A stretch of 64,000 bases of DNA from Halichondria panicea (lineage: Eukaryota; Porifera; Demospongiae; Suberitida; Halichondriidae): NCBI RefSeq assembly GCF_963675165.1, contig NC_087379.1, forward strand, positions 5,659,442 through 5,723,441, written 5' to 3'. A program made the translations under genes and the position numbers. Each line of letters starts with the position of its first letter. The first letter of the stretch is position 1. The notes beneath the pieces were generated by a model. The model saw only the letters and a program-made list of their open reading frames with translations, was not told where the DNA came from and ran no database searches. This document shows positions 22,959 to 33,886 of this stretch, piece by piece.

Positions 22959-24828
22959 TCATTGGGTCTCTGAGTCAGAATCGCTAAAGTGAACATCTAG
23001 ATCTTCAAATTCCCGATTGTGATTAACATCCTTCTCGTAAATTTCTTCAATGTACTTTCTTACATTACAAAGTTCATCACGTTGCCGATACTGATACCTC
23101 TTCGCTGCTATTATGAAAACCACAACACCTGCGACTGAAATAAAAATGTTCACCAGGAAATAAACCAGTCCAGCTTTAGGGGAGGTCTGCCAGAAACTAA
23201 ACGGTAAAAGAACTCCAAGAACACCAATCAACTGAAAAAGTCCTTTAATAGCAAACAAAATTCCAATGAGAAATCCTTTCATAGAGTGAGGGCTTTGAGC
23301 ACAGATGAATTCAAACACTCCACCATAGATAAATACGTAGGCCACAGCAACAAGGACTTGCTGAATAATGAGAATGAAGGGGCTGAGATGAAGTGTTGGA
23401 GCCGTTTCGTTATTAGTTGTATAGTTAAAAGGATCAAACATTGAGCTAGCATTATGGCCACTAGGGAGAAGGTGACCAATGGTGTCGACAAACAGTGAGC
23501 AAAATAGACTAACAGTGATAAGACAAAGATCAATTCCAATTCGCCTCAGAATACCAGGGAGATATTTTTGAAACAGAGGATGAATAAACTTGAGAAAAAT
23601 AGGAATAAAAACAACGAGAAAGAGGGGATACAGATTGCAACCATTAGCAAAGATAGAGTAAAAAATGATTTGCACCAAAATAATAGGTGTATATAAGGAA
23701 TCATATTCCAGCTCCATGTGATTCCTCAGTATCCTTAGAAACGGGGCTGCAGCAATATCAACCATAAAGAATGGCCCAAGTGAAAGTAAAATGATAACAA
23801 TTCCAAAAAATGATTTCACATTCTCCACTTGCTCAGTAGTAAACAGTCCTCCATACTTATCTTTGCCTAGATCCAGTCCAGTGGGTATGTCATCCTCCCA
23901 GAATGTAAAGGCACTGCGTTGAATAGGAATCTTGTTTTTTCTTGCAAAATCGACAACTCTTGCAACCTCTTTGTAAGGGTTGCCAATGCCAGTGTTGATA
24001 ACAAACCACCTGCGCTTAGCAACACAGAATGTTACTGATATACAAAATAGCTCAACTAACAAAACGAGTCCAAAGATAGAAAGGCTTAAGAAACCAGTGA
24101 CTATAGCTGAGCTCCATACCAGTTTTCCAAAGCTTATTCCAATATACAGTGTGAAAAGAAACCAGTGAACGAAAAGAAAGCTGTCTCTAGAAGGAGAATC
24201 ATTTAATTGGTCAACCCCAAACTGAATAACATTGGCTAAAAATGCAGCAAATGAAATCCACAAGGAGATAAGAAGAAAAAATGCTAGTCCACCATCCATT
24301 GCATATAGTGAAATGGCTAAAGGCCCTCCGTAAGAATCATATGGATCTTTATTACTTAACATAATTGGTAGAATAATAGCATTCACAATACCACCGATAA
24401 CAACCACAGTCAAGAGTCCACACCACGCAGTACATACACTACATTTCACAACTTTATATCTGCCGTATCGAACATCTGCCAAGTATCCGGCTAGAAGATA
24501 GAAGAGAAGCCAGAAAGCAAATACAGCATATATGCAACTCCCTATTATTATTTCGTCGGTTGCAAGACCGAATGGGGTGTAACCGATAAAGAATATGTAA
24601 ACTTCAGGGTTCAGAAAAATACCATAGATCAAAGACATTAATACTGTCCATGCAACACAGAATCATTATTGGAGCCTTTGACTTGATTAGTACACTTTTC
24701 TTGTTGCCATATTTTCTGCGATTACTTGTCACGGGTGGTGTAGCTTCAGTGGTATCTCTGCTGGCATCGAGTGCAGGAGTTTCATGAAGGGAAGCTTGCT
24801 CTATAGTTCTTTGCTCACAACTAGCCAT
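22959..24828 (-). pseudogene. POT transporter POT-3, frameshifted in helix 1
   Basis: The N-terminus (24828 inward, MASCEQRTIEQASLHETPA) and the main body (24638-22959, from MSLIYGIFLNPE) are in different frames. Around 24645 the paralogues read MILFWTALMS; here the DNA carries about four extra bases, so the frame shifts within helix 1. The remaining 559 codons are open and keep PLAGYLADV-like (LLAGYLADV), KYGGLFTTEQVENV and EFICAQSPHSMKG. An internal start at 24638 could give a protein lacking the N-terminal tail and part of helix 1. More likely a recent pseudogene. Confidence 0.8.
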
Positions 24829-25721
24829 TGATCTTACAATAAGTACATAGCTACCTAAAGAAATGCCCAGTCTCCCAAAACAAACAATATAGCTCTTGTT
24901 TATCTAATCAGTAGATCAATTTAATTGTGTAATTATTATTATAGAGGAGCCCACAACGCGACAAACATGCACGCAGAAAAACACCATCACTTTTATTGAA
25001 GGCGAGCGAAGCTTCACTCGCATAGATTGATGTACGTAGATCCATTAACTTCCTTGAGTGAGGTATAAATCGTAAGTTTTGTTTGAATCAATCGAGCGAC
25101 GTACGACACATACGTACGACACATACATACAAACATCGCACAAACATACATACACTAGACTTGTTCCCACACTTTTGTGTTTCCCCTGGCCAATCCTAGC
25201 AATTTTTCACATTGCAAATGTTTTCTATATAGTCAGATTCCCTTTCTTTTTCAGTACAGAAGCATATTTACGTATCATGACATGCATAAGTGGAACGTCA
25301 CTCAGGAAGCAGTACAGAAGTTCCAGAAGAGAAGACAGGAATATTATTGCTGTATAATAATTATTGAATTTGTGAGTCAAGCAGTAATTAAAATGGCTGT
25401 CATTTAGTAAATCTACTGTATTTCAAGAGCATGGAGGCCTATTTGCCTATGATATCTAGCCAGTGCATATAATTTATAGTATATACCTGAGAATGGGATC
25501 AAGAGAGCTGAGCTCACTCACAGTTTCTCAGCCACGCCTATAGCTATTATTGCTGAGTCATTAAAGATGGTGAAGTTTTCTAGGTAAGAAGTAGAGCCTG
25601 AGAGGTCATCTGCCTCGAGAAAATCTGAAGAACTGCTTTTTAATAGGTTGTTCGTTTGGAAACACTATATTAAGAATGTCCTGGAGATGGCTGTACTTGG
25701 AGCAAATGCTGGGCAATAAAC
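24829..25721. other. intergenic; simple-sequence stretches
   Basis: Contains ACGTACGACACAT-type repeats near 25100-25140. The final part (about 25640-25720, ending GGGCAATAAA) reads like the 3' end of a retroposon running into the ACTT tract. No protein-coding gene recognised. Confidence 0.4.
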
Positions 25722-25748
25722 TTACTTACTTACTTACTTACTTATTTA
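25722..25748. repeat. ACTT tetranucleotide microsatellite
   Basis: Six uninterrupted ACTT units directly after GCAATAAA. This could be the tail of a non-LTR retroposon or an independent microsatellite. Confidence 0.8.
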
Positions 25749-25753
25749 CCTAG

Positions 25754-26005
25754 TAAACATTGAAATAGTAGCATTATATATCTGCTATGGAGGTAACCAA
25801 ACATCTCAACAAACAGCGAGCATAACAGTGAGGACCAATTCCAATTCGCCTCAGAATACCAGGGAAGTACTTTTGAAACAGAGGATGAATAAACTTGAGG
25901 AAAAAAAACAACAAGAAAGACGGGGTACAGAGTCCCACCATTAGGGTGAAAAATGCTGCTTATAATAATCACTATATATAATCAGGTGGCCAAACAGAAG
26001 TCTTC
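25754..26005 (-). pseudogene. POT transporter fragment
   Basis: About 190 bp similar to the middle-to-C-terminal part of POT-2 (NGGTLYPVFL, ILRRI, LFVEMFG), with deletions. A further scrap with AGGTGGCCAAACAG resembles the POT-4 loop. Frames are broken. Confidence 0.8.
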
Positions 26006-26089
26006 TTATGCAAATCACTTTACTAAAAACGTTGAGCAACATACATACGATACATACATGATATAAAATTATAGCAAACATGCAAAAAT

Positions 26090-26482
26090 ACCGTACATGT
26101 TCGAACAGCAAAAAATAAAAATTGTCCGGGAACATATAGAGCATGAGCAGTGTTCAGAATAGTTAGTAAACATGCAGCTGCATGCGGCTAATAGAACAGT
26201 GTGTAACTGAATAGTTGCACAAGCTATCTAATCCTTAAAATATCTATCTGCAGCACTCAGTCTCTTACTGGCCGGCTATAAAAAGCTACATTGCTCATTT
26301 TTTCTTACTAAACGTGCCTTAATGGAACTGTGTTGGCTGTATTCAGTGAGGTGTAGGTTAGTGTGGTTCAACTTTTAAATATTGTCCAGATATTTATATA
26401 TAGGAGTGTCCGTTGTATTAGAACAACGAAAATTGCCTAAAAGAGTGTCCGGTGTAATTAGAAGTGTCCGAAGATATACGGT
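26090..26482. mobile_element. degraded MITE related to 4009-4260
   Basis: The right part, AGTGTCCGAAGATATACGGTA, and internal GTGTCCGGTGTAATTAG match the 4009-4260 family. The left end is poor. Confidence 0.5.
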
Positions 26483-26493
26483 ACATGCATACA

Positions 26494-26710
26494 TACCGTA
26501 TAGCAGGTATCGAGGGTATAAACTTCGCGGAATGCATGACCGTTAGAAAAGTTTTTGCAGATTTAATTTTTGCAGAATTAGCAGCCTTTCTGCAGCATGC
26601 ATGCATGAGACATTACATTCGTGGGACTGGGTATATAAACGTTCGCAGTAGATGCTTAATCAGCGAAAACCACAAACATTTATATCCTCGAAAATACCAG
26701 CTATACGGTA
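26494..26710. mobile_element. TACCGTATAGC MITE
   Basis: Bounded by TACCGTATAGCAGGTATCG and its inverse ending CAGCTATACGGTA. Internal AACCACAAACATTTATA is shared with the 11462-11759 copy. Non-coding. Confidence 0.8.
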
Positions 26711-26821
26711 CATACAAACATAAATCGAAAAATGTATGTACATGTAAGTCGCTATAGTGTGTATATAGGGCTCGCTTTGCTTTTCCAATCGGCAGGCAAG
26801 TACATAATTATACATATACAC

Positions 26822-26860
26822 AACAATAGCAGGACATAATAATCCAGCCACCCACCCCAC
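26822..26860 (-). pseudogene. LSG1: LSG1 exon 8/intron junction scrap
   Basis: AGCAGGACATAATAATCCAG and CCACCCACC are the sequence found just downstream of exon 8 in the intact gene (8787-8816). The exon itself is gone. The following about 180 bp is duplicated near 37430-37600. Confidence 0.7.
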
Positions 26861-27125
26861 TTTTGTATGCATCAAACAAAAGCAACTTTGCGAGTGTTAA
26901 TGGGTTGAAACGCAAAAACCTGCACCAAGCTTTGTATATTAAGCTGAAACACTAATTGTAACAAAGTCAAGGAGATTCCACCCACAAGCACTCCGCCAAG
27001 GGTATACCTGTCAATATGGTTGATTCTATTCCTCACCAATGGTAAGGCGTCATGCAGGTATTCTGCTACGTAACGATTATGACATGCTCCTAGGTTAGGT
27101 GTTTTAGTGAGCTCACTATTAGTCC

Positions 27126-27229
27126 TACAGCCATAAGCTACACACAGCTTCTCCGGTTTATTTCCTGGTGAACATTGTGATCTCAGTCGCAGGTGTTGTG
27201 GTGTTCATAGTAGCAGCAAAGAGGTATAC
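27126..27229. pseudogene. chimeric junction: LSG1 exon 10 scrap joined to an inverted POT fragment
   Basis: 27126-27152 (ACAGCCATAAGCTACACACAG) is the 3' border of LSG1 exon 10 on the minus strand. It is followed at about 27155-27229 by POT sequence on the PLUS strand, reading FLVNIVISVAGVVVFIVAAK and then RY. This is the only POT piece in the window in inverted orientation. Confidence 0.8.
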
Positions 27230-27395
27230 CAATAGTAGAAAGTGAAAACTAAATAAATGTGTGCGTGCATGGGGCATGTGATGCATAGATAAGGGTATAC
27301 ATTTTAACTATATTATACTAATGAACATGATGCAAAAGATATAGAAAGTAGACACATTGAATCCACATAGTTTCAGGTTCAGCTCACACAAGTCA

Positions 27396-27492
27396 CCTGA
27401 AAGTGTTTAGTCTCCATGGAGTGGCAACCTTCTTGCACTGAATGAGGGCATTGATGGTGGAGCTCTTGCCAACATTGGGGTACCATGCACCT
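27396..27492 (-). pseudogene. LSG1: LSG1 exon 9 pseudo-exon
   Basis: Nearly full exon 9 on the reverse strand, with the 5' splice site region ACTTTCAGGTGA kept. The middle (VPVSATPG) is shortened and the GTACCATGCACC change damages the acceptor side. Confidence 0.85.
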
Positions 27493-27646
27493 GTAACAAT
27501 GGAACTAGAGCACTGAAGTGCTTGCTAATTAACCCCTGGCTGTTTTACGTCTCACAACCGGCGCCAAGCAGGTAATAATACGGTGAAAGCTATGAGAAGG
27601 CTTTGAAAACGGTAGTGGTGCATGGTCAGACATACACTAGAATCAT
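27493..27646. other. short spacer
   Basis: Remnant of LSG1 intron sequence; nothing else seen. Confidence 0.35.
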
Positions 27647-27777
27647 ACACTGTAAAAAATGATTGAAAAAAAGTGCGGTGGACACACTAAAACCGTCGCA
27701 TATAGCACGCTTTTTTGAAAAAGTGTGCTATATGCGACGGTTTTAGTGTGCTCACCGCACTTTTTTTTTTACAGTGT
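27647..27777. mobile_element. 131-bp near-perfect foldback
   Basis: ACACTGTAAAAAA...AAGTGCGGTG pairs with its inverse at the right end (CACCGCACTT...TTACAGTGT). The inner arms GTGTGCTATATGCGACGGTTTT also pair. Typical of foldback MITEs; would form a very stable hairpin. Confidence 0.88.
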
Positions 27778-28440
27778 AGGATCACAGCAGAAAGAAGTTA
27801 ACAAATAAGGCACCTGAAATGCACTCTGAGAGTCCTAGACCGTTATTTGGATCACAGCAGCTAGAGCAGGCCTGAAGTGTTAAAAAGTAGGACACCATGC
27901 AAGCTGACATGCAGCTAGTGGGGATCAGCAAAGAAACCTGGAGTCCTTTCCCATGAAAATAAATAATTACGTATCCACGTGGCTGTAATAGTGCCTCGAA
28001 TAAATTACAAACAGACAGACAAACAAACAAACAAACCAACGGACTACTATATATACCCGTGACTGTCCACGCACTCCTCGGGTAACCAACAGACAGACTA
28101 CTATACCCCTGACCGCCCACGTGCTTCATATTAGATCTGCATAGTGGTAGGTGGCCGCAAAGTTTCTGAATGATAGCATGCCTGCATGGCATTACAAGTA
28201 TATCTGCACCACTCCTGGCAGTGCTATACACTTTGTATAATTATGCTTTAAAAATTGTGGATTGGGCTAGCCTCAGGCCAATTTTTCTCCAGAACAACTG
28301 GGGTAGTGTAATGAGGCTATATAAGGATTGAATGTGCCATGCAGTACAGCCTGTGGTGACAGGTGGTATTGTGGTCATATGGAACCTGTCTTCAATGTGA
28401 CCACAAAGCCAATATTGCTAATACGAACATGTACACACAG
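27778..28440. other. intergenic with repeat scraps
   Basis: Includes a repeat with CTACTATACCC-type motifs and CCTCGGGTAAC (about 28030-28130) that recurs near 55535-55615. A mini TAG...CTA element lies at 28268-28319. The hairpin-like ATTGTGGTCATATGGAACC block (28365-28410) recurs near 29565 and 38495. No gene recognised. Confidence 0.45.
28268..28319. mobile_element. 52-bp mini TAG...CTA element
   Basis: TAGCCTCAGGCC at the left and ATGAGGCTA at the right are inverted. A diverged counterpart is at 38387-38448 in the neighbouring module. The flanking repeat is weak (GGATTG shared). Confidence 0.5.
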
Positions 28441-28890
28441 ATATCATTATGTTCTTATGGTAATCACAGGGAAACTCAAAAAGTGGACTAAAAGCTAACA
28501 TTAATGGCTGCTGCATCAGTAAAAAGCTTACAGCTCTTTTTCTCACTGTTGCAGCTACGTATATACCAATAGCTATAGTGTTCTTGTGCAAAGCTAACTA
28601 CTAAGAACACTCCATAGACAAGTTTTGTTACGCACTCTTCTGCAATAACATTTATAGGCATAACTCGAGAACAAAGTATTCTTTTGCAAATCCACGAATT
28701 AAAATCCAAGAAAACATGACAGAAGCCTATAGAAACTCTTATACTTTATATTTGCACTTTATTGATCCTTGAGTAGCTGTTACAGTAGCAGTCTACATGC
28801 ACATGCAGCAGACACACACACAGGCACAAAGGAAAACATGCAAACACACTACCGTATACCGTATCCACATTCCTATGTTATGAATGTATA
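28440..28890. other. copy of LSG1 intron 8 sequence flanking POT-1
   Basis: 28440-28810 is homologous to 4790-5100 (for example AATCACAGGGAAACTCAAA, AAGCTAACTACTAAG). It shows that the duplicated unit included non-coding intron DNA. No gene. Confidence 0.65.
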
Positions 28891-28910
28891 CATTATTTTA
28901 ATGATGTGCT

Positions 28911-29118
28911 TACAGCCATAAGCTCCACATAGCTCCTCAGCATATAAGGTGGTCGATCAGGGTCCTCTCCTTCCTGGGGGTGTGGTATAGTCTGATTCGA
29001 TAGGTAGCCTCGAGGACAAGCCGTGGGATCCGTGAGGCCACAAGGGACACTGGGGGAATGTGATCTCTCATTTGGGTAAGAGTCATTTTGGAGGTTACAA
29101 AGGTGGGGGAGAGGACAC
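28911..29118 (-). pseudogene. LSG1: LSG1 exon 10 pseudo-exon
   Basis: Reverse strand retains TTACAAAGGTGGGG, the RPPY.EELCGAYG-coding part and the HIPPVSL region with several indels. Coding frame lost. Confidence 0.85.
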
Positions 29119-29297
29119 ACGTGGGGGAAACCTCTCACTCATTAAGGGGTCGAATTTGATTATGTGTGTGTATACGTGTGGAGTAGGGAGTATATTATAG
29201 GGGATGGTAATTAATATACACAATAGAATGTAAAAGGATAAAACACAAAAAGCACAACCGTACACATAATTAATTCATAATTTCACTCAGCTCACCT

Positions 29298-29408
29298 AAA
29301 AGTGTTTCGTCCTCCCTCGGAGTGGCATGCAGACATTGGGACCTTCTTGCACTGAATGAGGGCATTGATGGTGGAGCTCTTTCCAACATTGGGGAACCCC
29401 ACGGCCTG
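29298..29408 (-). pseudogene. LSG1: LSG1 exon 9 pseudo-exon
   Basis: Full-length exon 9 look-alike on the reverse strand (AAAGTGTTTCGTCCTCCC... to ACATTGGGGAACCCCACGG) with small insertions. The Y of GYPNVGKSS is changed and the frame is disrupted. Confidence 0.85.
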
Positions 29409-29410
29409 TA

Positions 29411-29868
29411 TAGACAATACATTTTAGATGTGCAGAGTGCACGTCAAAATGACAGTATATAGCGGTTAATTATCGGTCCAAGAAATTCCTGGACTTCTAA
29501 CATGAGTTTCACATAGGACCTTGACTCTGTGACCAGACTATCTCCCCTAAGGAGGCCTCCAGACTAGGTGGCATTGTGGTCCTAATTATAGAACCTGGCC
29601 ATCAGGCTTCAATGTGACCACAATGCCAACAATTCCCACACATGGTAGAACCCAATGAAAGCATGCAATTATTAAGTACATACCAAAGTACTTTCACTAG
29701 AATCACTACTGAATGTTTGCCTTAAGGTAGAGGGTAAATCACTACTATACTATAGACACAACATAAATATACGTTATACACGTAATACAAACTAACGCAA
29801 CTATACATATAATTCATTTATAACTATTTGCATAATGTTATTTTCACTACACTTGATATACATGCATT
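29411..29868. other. spacer between LSG1 pseudo-exon and POT-4
   Basis: Non-coding. Carries the GGCATTGTGGTCC...GACCACAATGCC hairpin block (about 29569-29630) also found near 28365 and 38490. Confidence 0.45.
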
Positions 29869-31738
29869 CATTGGGTCTCTGAGTCAGAATCACTCTCAAA
29901 GTGAACATCTAAATCTTCGAAGTCACGATTATGACTCACATCTTTCTCGTAAAAATCTTCAATGTATTTTCTTACATTACAAAGTTCATCACGTTGTCGA
30001 TATACTGATACCTCTTTGCTGCTACTACAAAAACCACAACACCTGCGACTGAGATTACAATGTTCACCAGGAAATAAACCAGTCCAGCTCGAGGGGAGTC
30101 TTGCCAGATACTAAACGGTAGAAGAATTCCAAGATTCCCAATCAACTGAAATAGTCCTTTAATGGCAAAAAAAATTCCAATGAGAAATCCTTTCATAGAG
30201 TGAGGGCTTTGAGCACAGATGAATTCAAACACTCCACCATAGATAAATACATAGGCCACAGCAACAAGGACTTGCTGAAAAATGAGAAAGTATGGGGAGA
30301 CATGAAGGGAGGGAGCACCAACAAAAAGTAATCTATTATAATCTTGTATAACATGTCCAGGAGCAAACACTGAAGTAGCATTGCGGCCGTTAGGGAGAAA
30401 GTGACCAATTGTATCAACAAACAGTGAACAAAACAGACTGACAGTGACAAGACAAAGACCAATTCCAATTCGCCTCAGAATACCAGGGAAATATTTTTGA
30501 AACAGAGGATGAACAAACTTGAGAAAAATAGGAACAAAAAGAATAATAAAGACGGGGTATAGAGTGCCACCATTAGTAAATATAGAGTCAACAATGTTGT
30601 TTACACTAATATCAGGTGGCCAAATGTAAGTCTCTGCTTTCATGTGATATTTCAGTATGCTGAGAAATGGCGCTGCAGCAATATCAACCGTAAAGAATGG
30701 TCCAATTGAAAATAAAAGGACAACGATTCCAAAAAATGATTTCACATTCTCCACCTGCTCAGTAATGAATGGTCCTCCATACTTGTCCTTCCCTAGATCC
30801 AGTCCAGTGGGTATGTCATCCTCCCAGAATGTAAAGGCACTGCGTTGAATAGGAATCTTGTTTCTTCTTGCAAAGCCAACAACTCTTGCAACCTCTTTGT
30901 AAGGGTTACCAATGCCAGTGTCAATAACAAACCACCTGCGCTTAGCAACACAGAAAGTTACTGGTACACAAATAAGCTCAACTAATAGGACAAGTCCCAA
31001 TAAGGAAAGGCTTACGTAAAGAGTTGCATTAGCTGCACTCCATACCAGTTTTCCAAAGCTTATTCCAATATAGAGTGTGAAGAGAAACCAATGAGTGAAA
31101 AGAAAGCTGTCTCTAGAAGGAGACTCATTTAATTGGTCAACCCCAAACTGAAGAACGTTGGCTAAAAATGCAGCAAATGCAATCAACAAAGAGATAAGAA
31201 GAAAAAGTGCAAGTGCACAATTCACCACTAAAAGCAAAATAAATACTAGAGCATAGTAATGAGGGTAAAAAATAAAAATTGGCACAATAATGGCGTTGAC
31301 AACGACACCGAGAATAACCACTGTCAAAAGTCCACACCACATGGTACACACACCACATCTCACAACTTTATATCTGCCATATCGAACATCTGCCAAGTAT
31401 CCGGCTAGAGGATAAAAGAGAAGCCAGAAAGCAAATACAGCATATATGCAACCATCTACCATCTCACTGGTAAATACTTGGGAGAAAAATATAGGTGTTT
31501 TCATCAATAGGTTAGTGAATAAGAAATAATTGTCAGGGTTCAGAAAGGCACCATATATGAAAGACATTAAGGCAGTCCAAAAGAGAATCATTATTGCAGC
31601 CTTTGACTTGATTAGCACACTTTTTTTGCCATGTTTCCTGTGATTATTTGTCACAAGTGGTGTGGCTTCAGTGGCATCTCTGCTGGCATCTGGTGCAGGA
31701 GTTTCTTGCTCTATAGTTCCTTGCTCAAAAGTAGCCAT
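29868..31738 (-). CDS. POT/PTR-family transporter POT-4, C-terminal tail frameshifted
   Basis: Open from 31738 to 29972 (588 aa, start MATFEQGTIEQ) with every POT mark: PLAGYLADVRYGRYK, FGVDQL, FTFWEDD, KYGGPFITEQVENV and EFICAQSPHSMKG. After AAKRYQY a 2-bp insertion (TA/AT near 30003) shifts the frame, and the protein ends IDNVMNFVM. The ancestral acidic tail (ELCNVRKYIE..., ending SDSETQ) remains readable in another frame to about 29869. The transmembrane core is complete, so it may still function without the tail. Its 5' flank is interrupted at 31785 by two nested transposons that push the upstream DNA 5.4 kb away. Confidence 0.8.
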
Positions 31739-31784
31739 TGGTTTTTAATGTATACTACATAAAACAAATACCCAAAGTTACACC

Positions 31785-32558
31785 TAGCCTCGTTCCCAGG
31801 CCTTACTTTTTCTTGCTGTTGTCACTGTTCATCCATAAATCACAAGAAAGACATAGTGAGGCAGCAAAGAAAGAAATGGGCGTACAGTTAAGAAAAGTAA
31901 GGCCTGGTTTGGGAAATCGCGTGATCCACAAGGATTTTTATGAACGTGGGCGATATGTAGCCCACAATCATGACGTAAGGTATTCTCCCACGCATTCAGA
32001 GTTAATAAAACTGTACTGAGACAACCACCGGCACCCAAGCTGTGCTGCAAGTCAGATCAGAGAACCAGCGTGGCCAGCTCTGGTGGCAGTAGCTACCTGC
32101 TATATGATAATGATGACTAAGCTATTCTTGATCTATACTAGCATGTAGAAAGACACAAGAAAAGGTAATAGTCTGATAGAATCTAAACACACAATCTAGA
32201 CTAGTAGATCATCTAGCTAAGCCTAAGGTATATAGCTAGCTATAGTGCTTGCAAACTTCCAGTTCCAAGTCCATGTCCAGCTTGCTGCAGGCAAAGTTTT
32301 ATTAGTCATAGATATCTGCGTGGGCAGTCCAACATCTCTAGCTCAGCATGCCCACGCTCATTTTCACCCTTCTACCACCCTTCTACCCTCACGCGACTTC
32401 CCGATACAGGCTCTCCTTTTTCCTAACTCTACGTCTATTTCTTTCTTTATTCCTCCAATTAATACCGTATTTTATCTCATTGAACGATTAAGACAGTATT
32501 TTATCTTATTGAACGATTGTGATAAAGAACAGAAAAAGGAGAGCCTGTGTAGAGGCTA
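31785..32558. mobile_element. 774-bp non-autonomous TAG...CTA element, 9-bp duplication
   Basis: TAGCCTCGTTCCCAGGCC begins the element and GCCTGTGTAGAGGCTA ends it. Each end also has an internal inverted partner (AAGGCCTGGTTTGGGAAATCG near 31901; CGCGACTTCCCGATACAGGC near 32393), making terminal hairpins. Exact 9-bp flanks AGTTACACC lie at 31776-31784 and 32559-32567. No transposase gene. It lies about 46 bp upstream of the POT-4 ATG. Confidence 0.88.
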
Positions 32559-32653
32559 AGTTACACCATAGATAAACGAGATAGAGGGATTGGAAACGAC
32601 AAAACTCCTCGAATACTATCCGCGTTTCGCTGCGGTTTAATCGAGGCTTATGT

Positions 32654-33715
32654 TTGATTATGGCTGAGGCTCAGGCTAGGACAAAGACACCTTCAAACAA
32701 ACCATCTATGAAGAAGCCATCGAACAAGAAAATAGAAGACGAGTTGGAAATTGTGTTGAATGCTATTGGATGTGTGTTAAAGACGGAAGAAGAAATTGAT
32801 GTTAAAGTAGAAAGTAAAAGATCTATACAACAAGTTGTGGAATTGTCACAGTCAGCTGAAAAGAAGGCCATACTTCAAACATTTTGTCTGGAACTAGTAG
32901 CTGTGATAAACAAAACACTGAAGCACTTTGGGAGAGTCAGAGAACACACAGCAAAAGAGCGAGCTCAAACATTATTCTTCACGTCATCACAGCAGGAACT
33001 ACCTGGTGTATGGAAACATGGTTGTGCCCAGCTAGGAATATCAGTTGTCAGTGTACATCAACAGCAGTCAGTAAATCGAGTTTTGTTCGAAAAAGTTTTG
33101 GCTAGGAGTCTAAGTCACTGTGAAGATAATTCAAGTAAGCTTACCCGTAAACGAGAAGATCTTTCATGTGACGAATGTAATGCTGTTAGATATGCAGCCG
33201 GCTATACAACAAAAAAGCTATTAGAAGTGTATAAAAAAGTTAATTCATGTACTGCTGCTAACTTTGTTGAATGTCTCTCTCAAATGAAAATGGTGGGTCA
33301 TCGACATGGAAGTATTGAAGACTGCTCTTTTTACGACTTTTCAATGGAATGGATGGCAAACATTGACAGAGGTGGACTGTTCTACGTAGATGACAAAAGT
33401 TTTATGCTGTTTAAAGCTATTGAAATAAAAACACAAGAATTGCTCCCACAGCACTTACGAACACAACAAACGAGCAGTAAGGAGTTGATTGCTGAAGTAG
33501 TAGCCGATGATGATGTACAATTTTGGTGGTCTATGATATCCATTGACATTGATTTAGAGATTGAACAATCACAATTGCTGGAGGAGATAATTGAAAAGTG
33601 GATAACTATGAGAGGTTTTTCAATGGTGTCTTCTTGGCTTGAGCAGTACAAGCTAGCCAAGCAAAAGAATGTCAAAAGATCAAAAAGTCTCAGAAAAGAT
33701 CTCAGTACTGACTAG
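32654..33715 (+). CDS. accessory ORF of the P-like transposon, unknown function
   Basis: An intact 353-aa frame starting just inside the left end. The N-terminus is lysine-rich and hydrophilic (KTPSNKPSMKKPSNKK), followed by a helical region and a CDECNAVRYAAGYTTKKLLE stretch. The AxxYxAGYxxKKL pattern is often seen in C-terminal parts of P/THAP9-type transposases (established from general knowledge, not searched here). I infer it may be a separated domain that works with the convergent transposase. It has no clear catalytic residues and I do not recognise the whole protein. Confidence 0.7.
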   Translation: MIMAEAQARTKTPSNKPSMKKPSNKKIEDELEIVLNAIGCVLKTEEEIDVKVESKRSIQQVVELSQSAEKKAILQTFCLELVAVINKTLKHFGRVREHTAKERAQTLFFTSSQQELPGVWKHGCAQLGISVVSVHQQQSVNRVLFEKVLARSLSHCEDNSSKLTRKREDLSCDECNAVRYAAGYTTKKLLEVYKKVNSCTAANFVECLSQMKMVGHRHGSIEDCSFYDFSMEWMANIDRGGLFYVDDKSFMLFKAIEIKTQELLPQHLRTQQTSSKELIAEVVADDDVQFWWSMISIDIDLEIEQSQLLEEIIEKWITMRGFSMVSSWLEQYKLAKQKNVKRSKSLRKDLSTD

Positions 33716-33886
33716 CTGTAGCTGTGTACATGTATTAATACTTTGGTGCAATATTATGTTTCTCTCGTTTTAGGGATATTACTTATCTAATTACAAGTAT
33801 GTATTGAAGTTACGATAGTAATTAATACAGTCATGGAATTATAGAGTTAAAAACAACATGAAACACAATAATACATACAACACACC

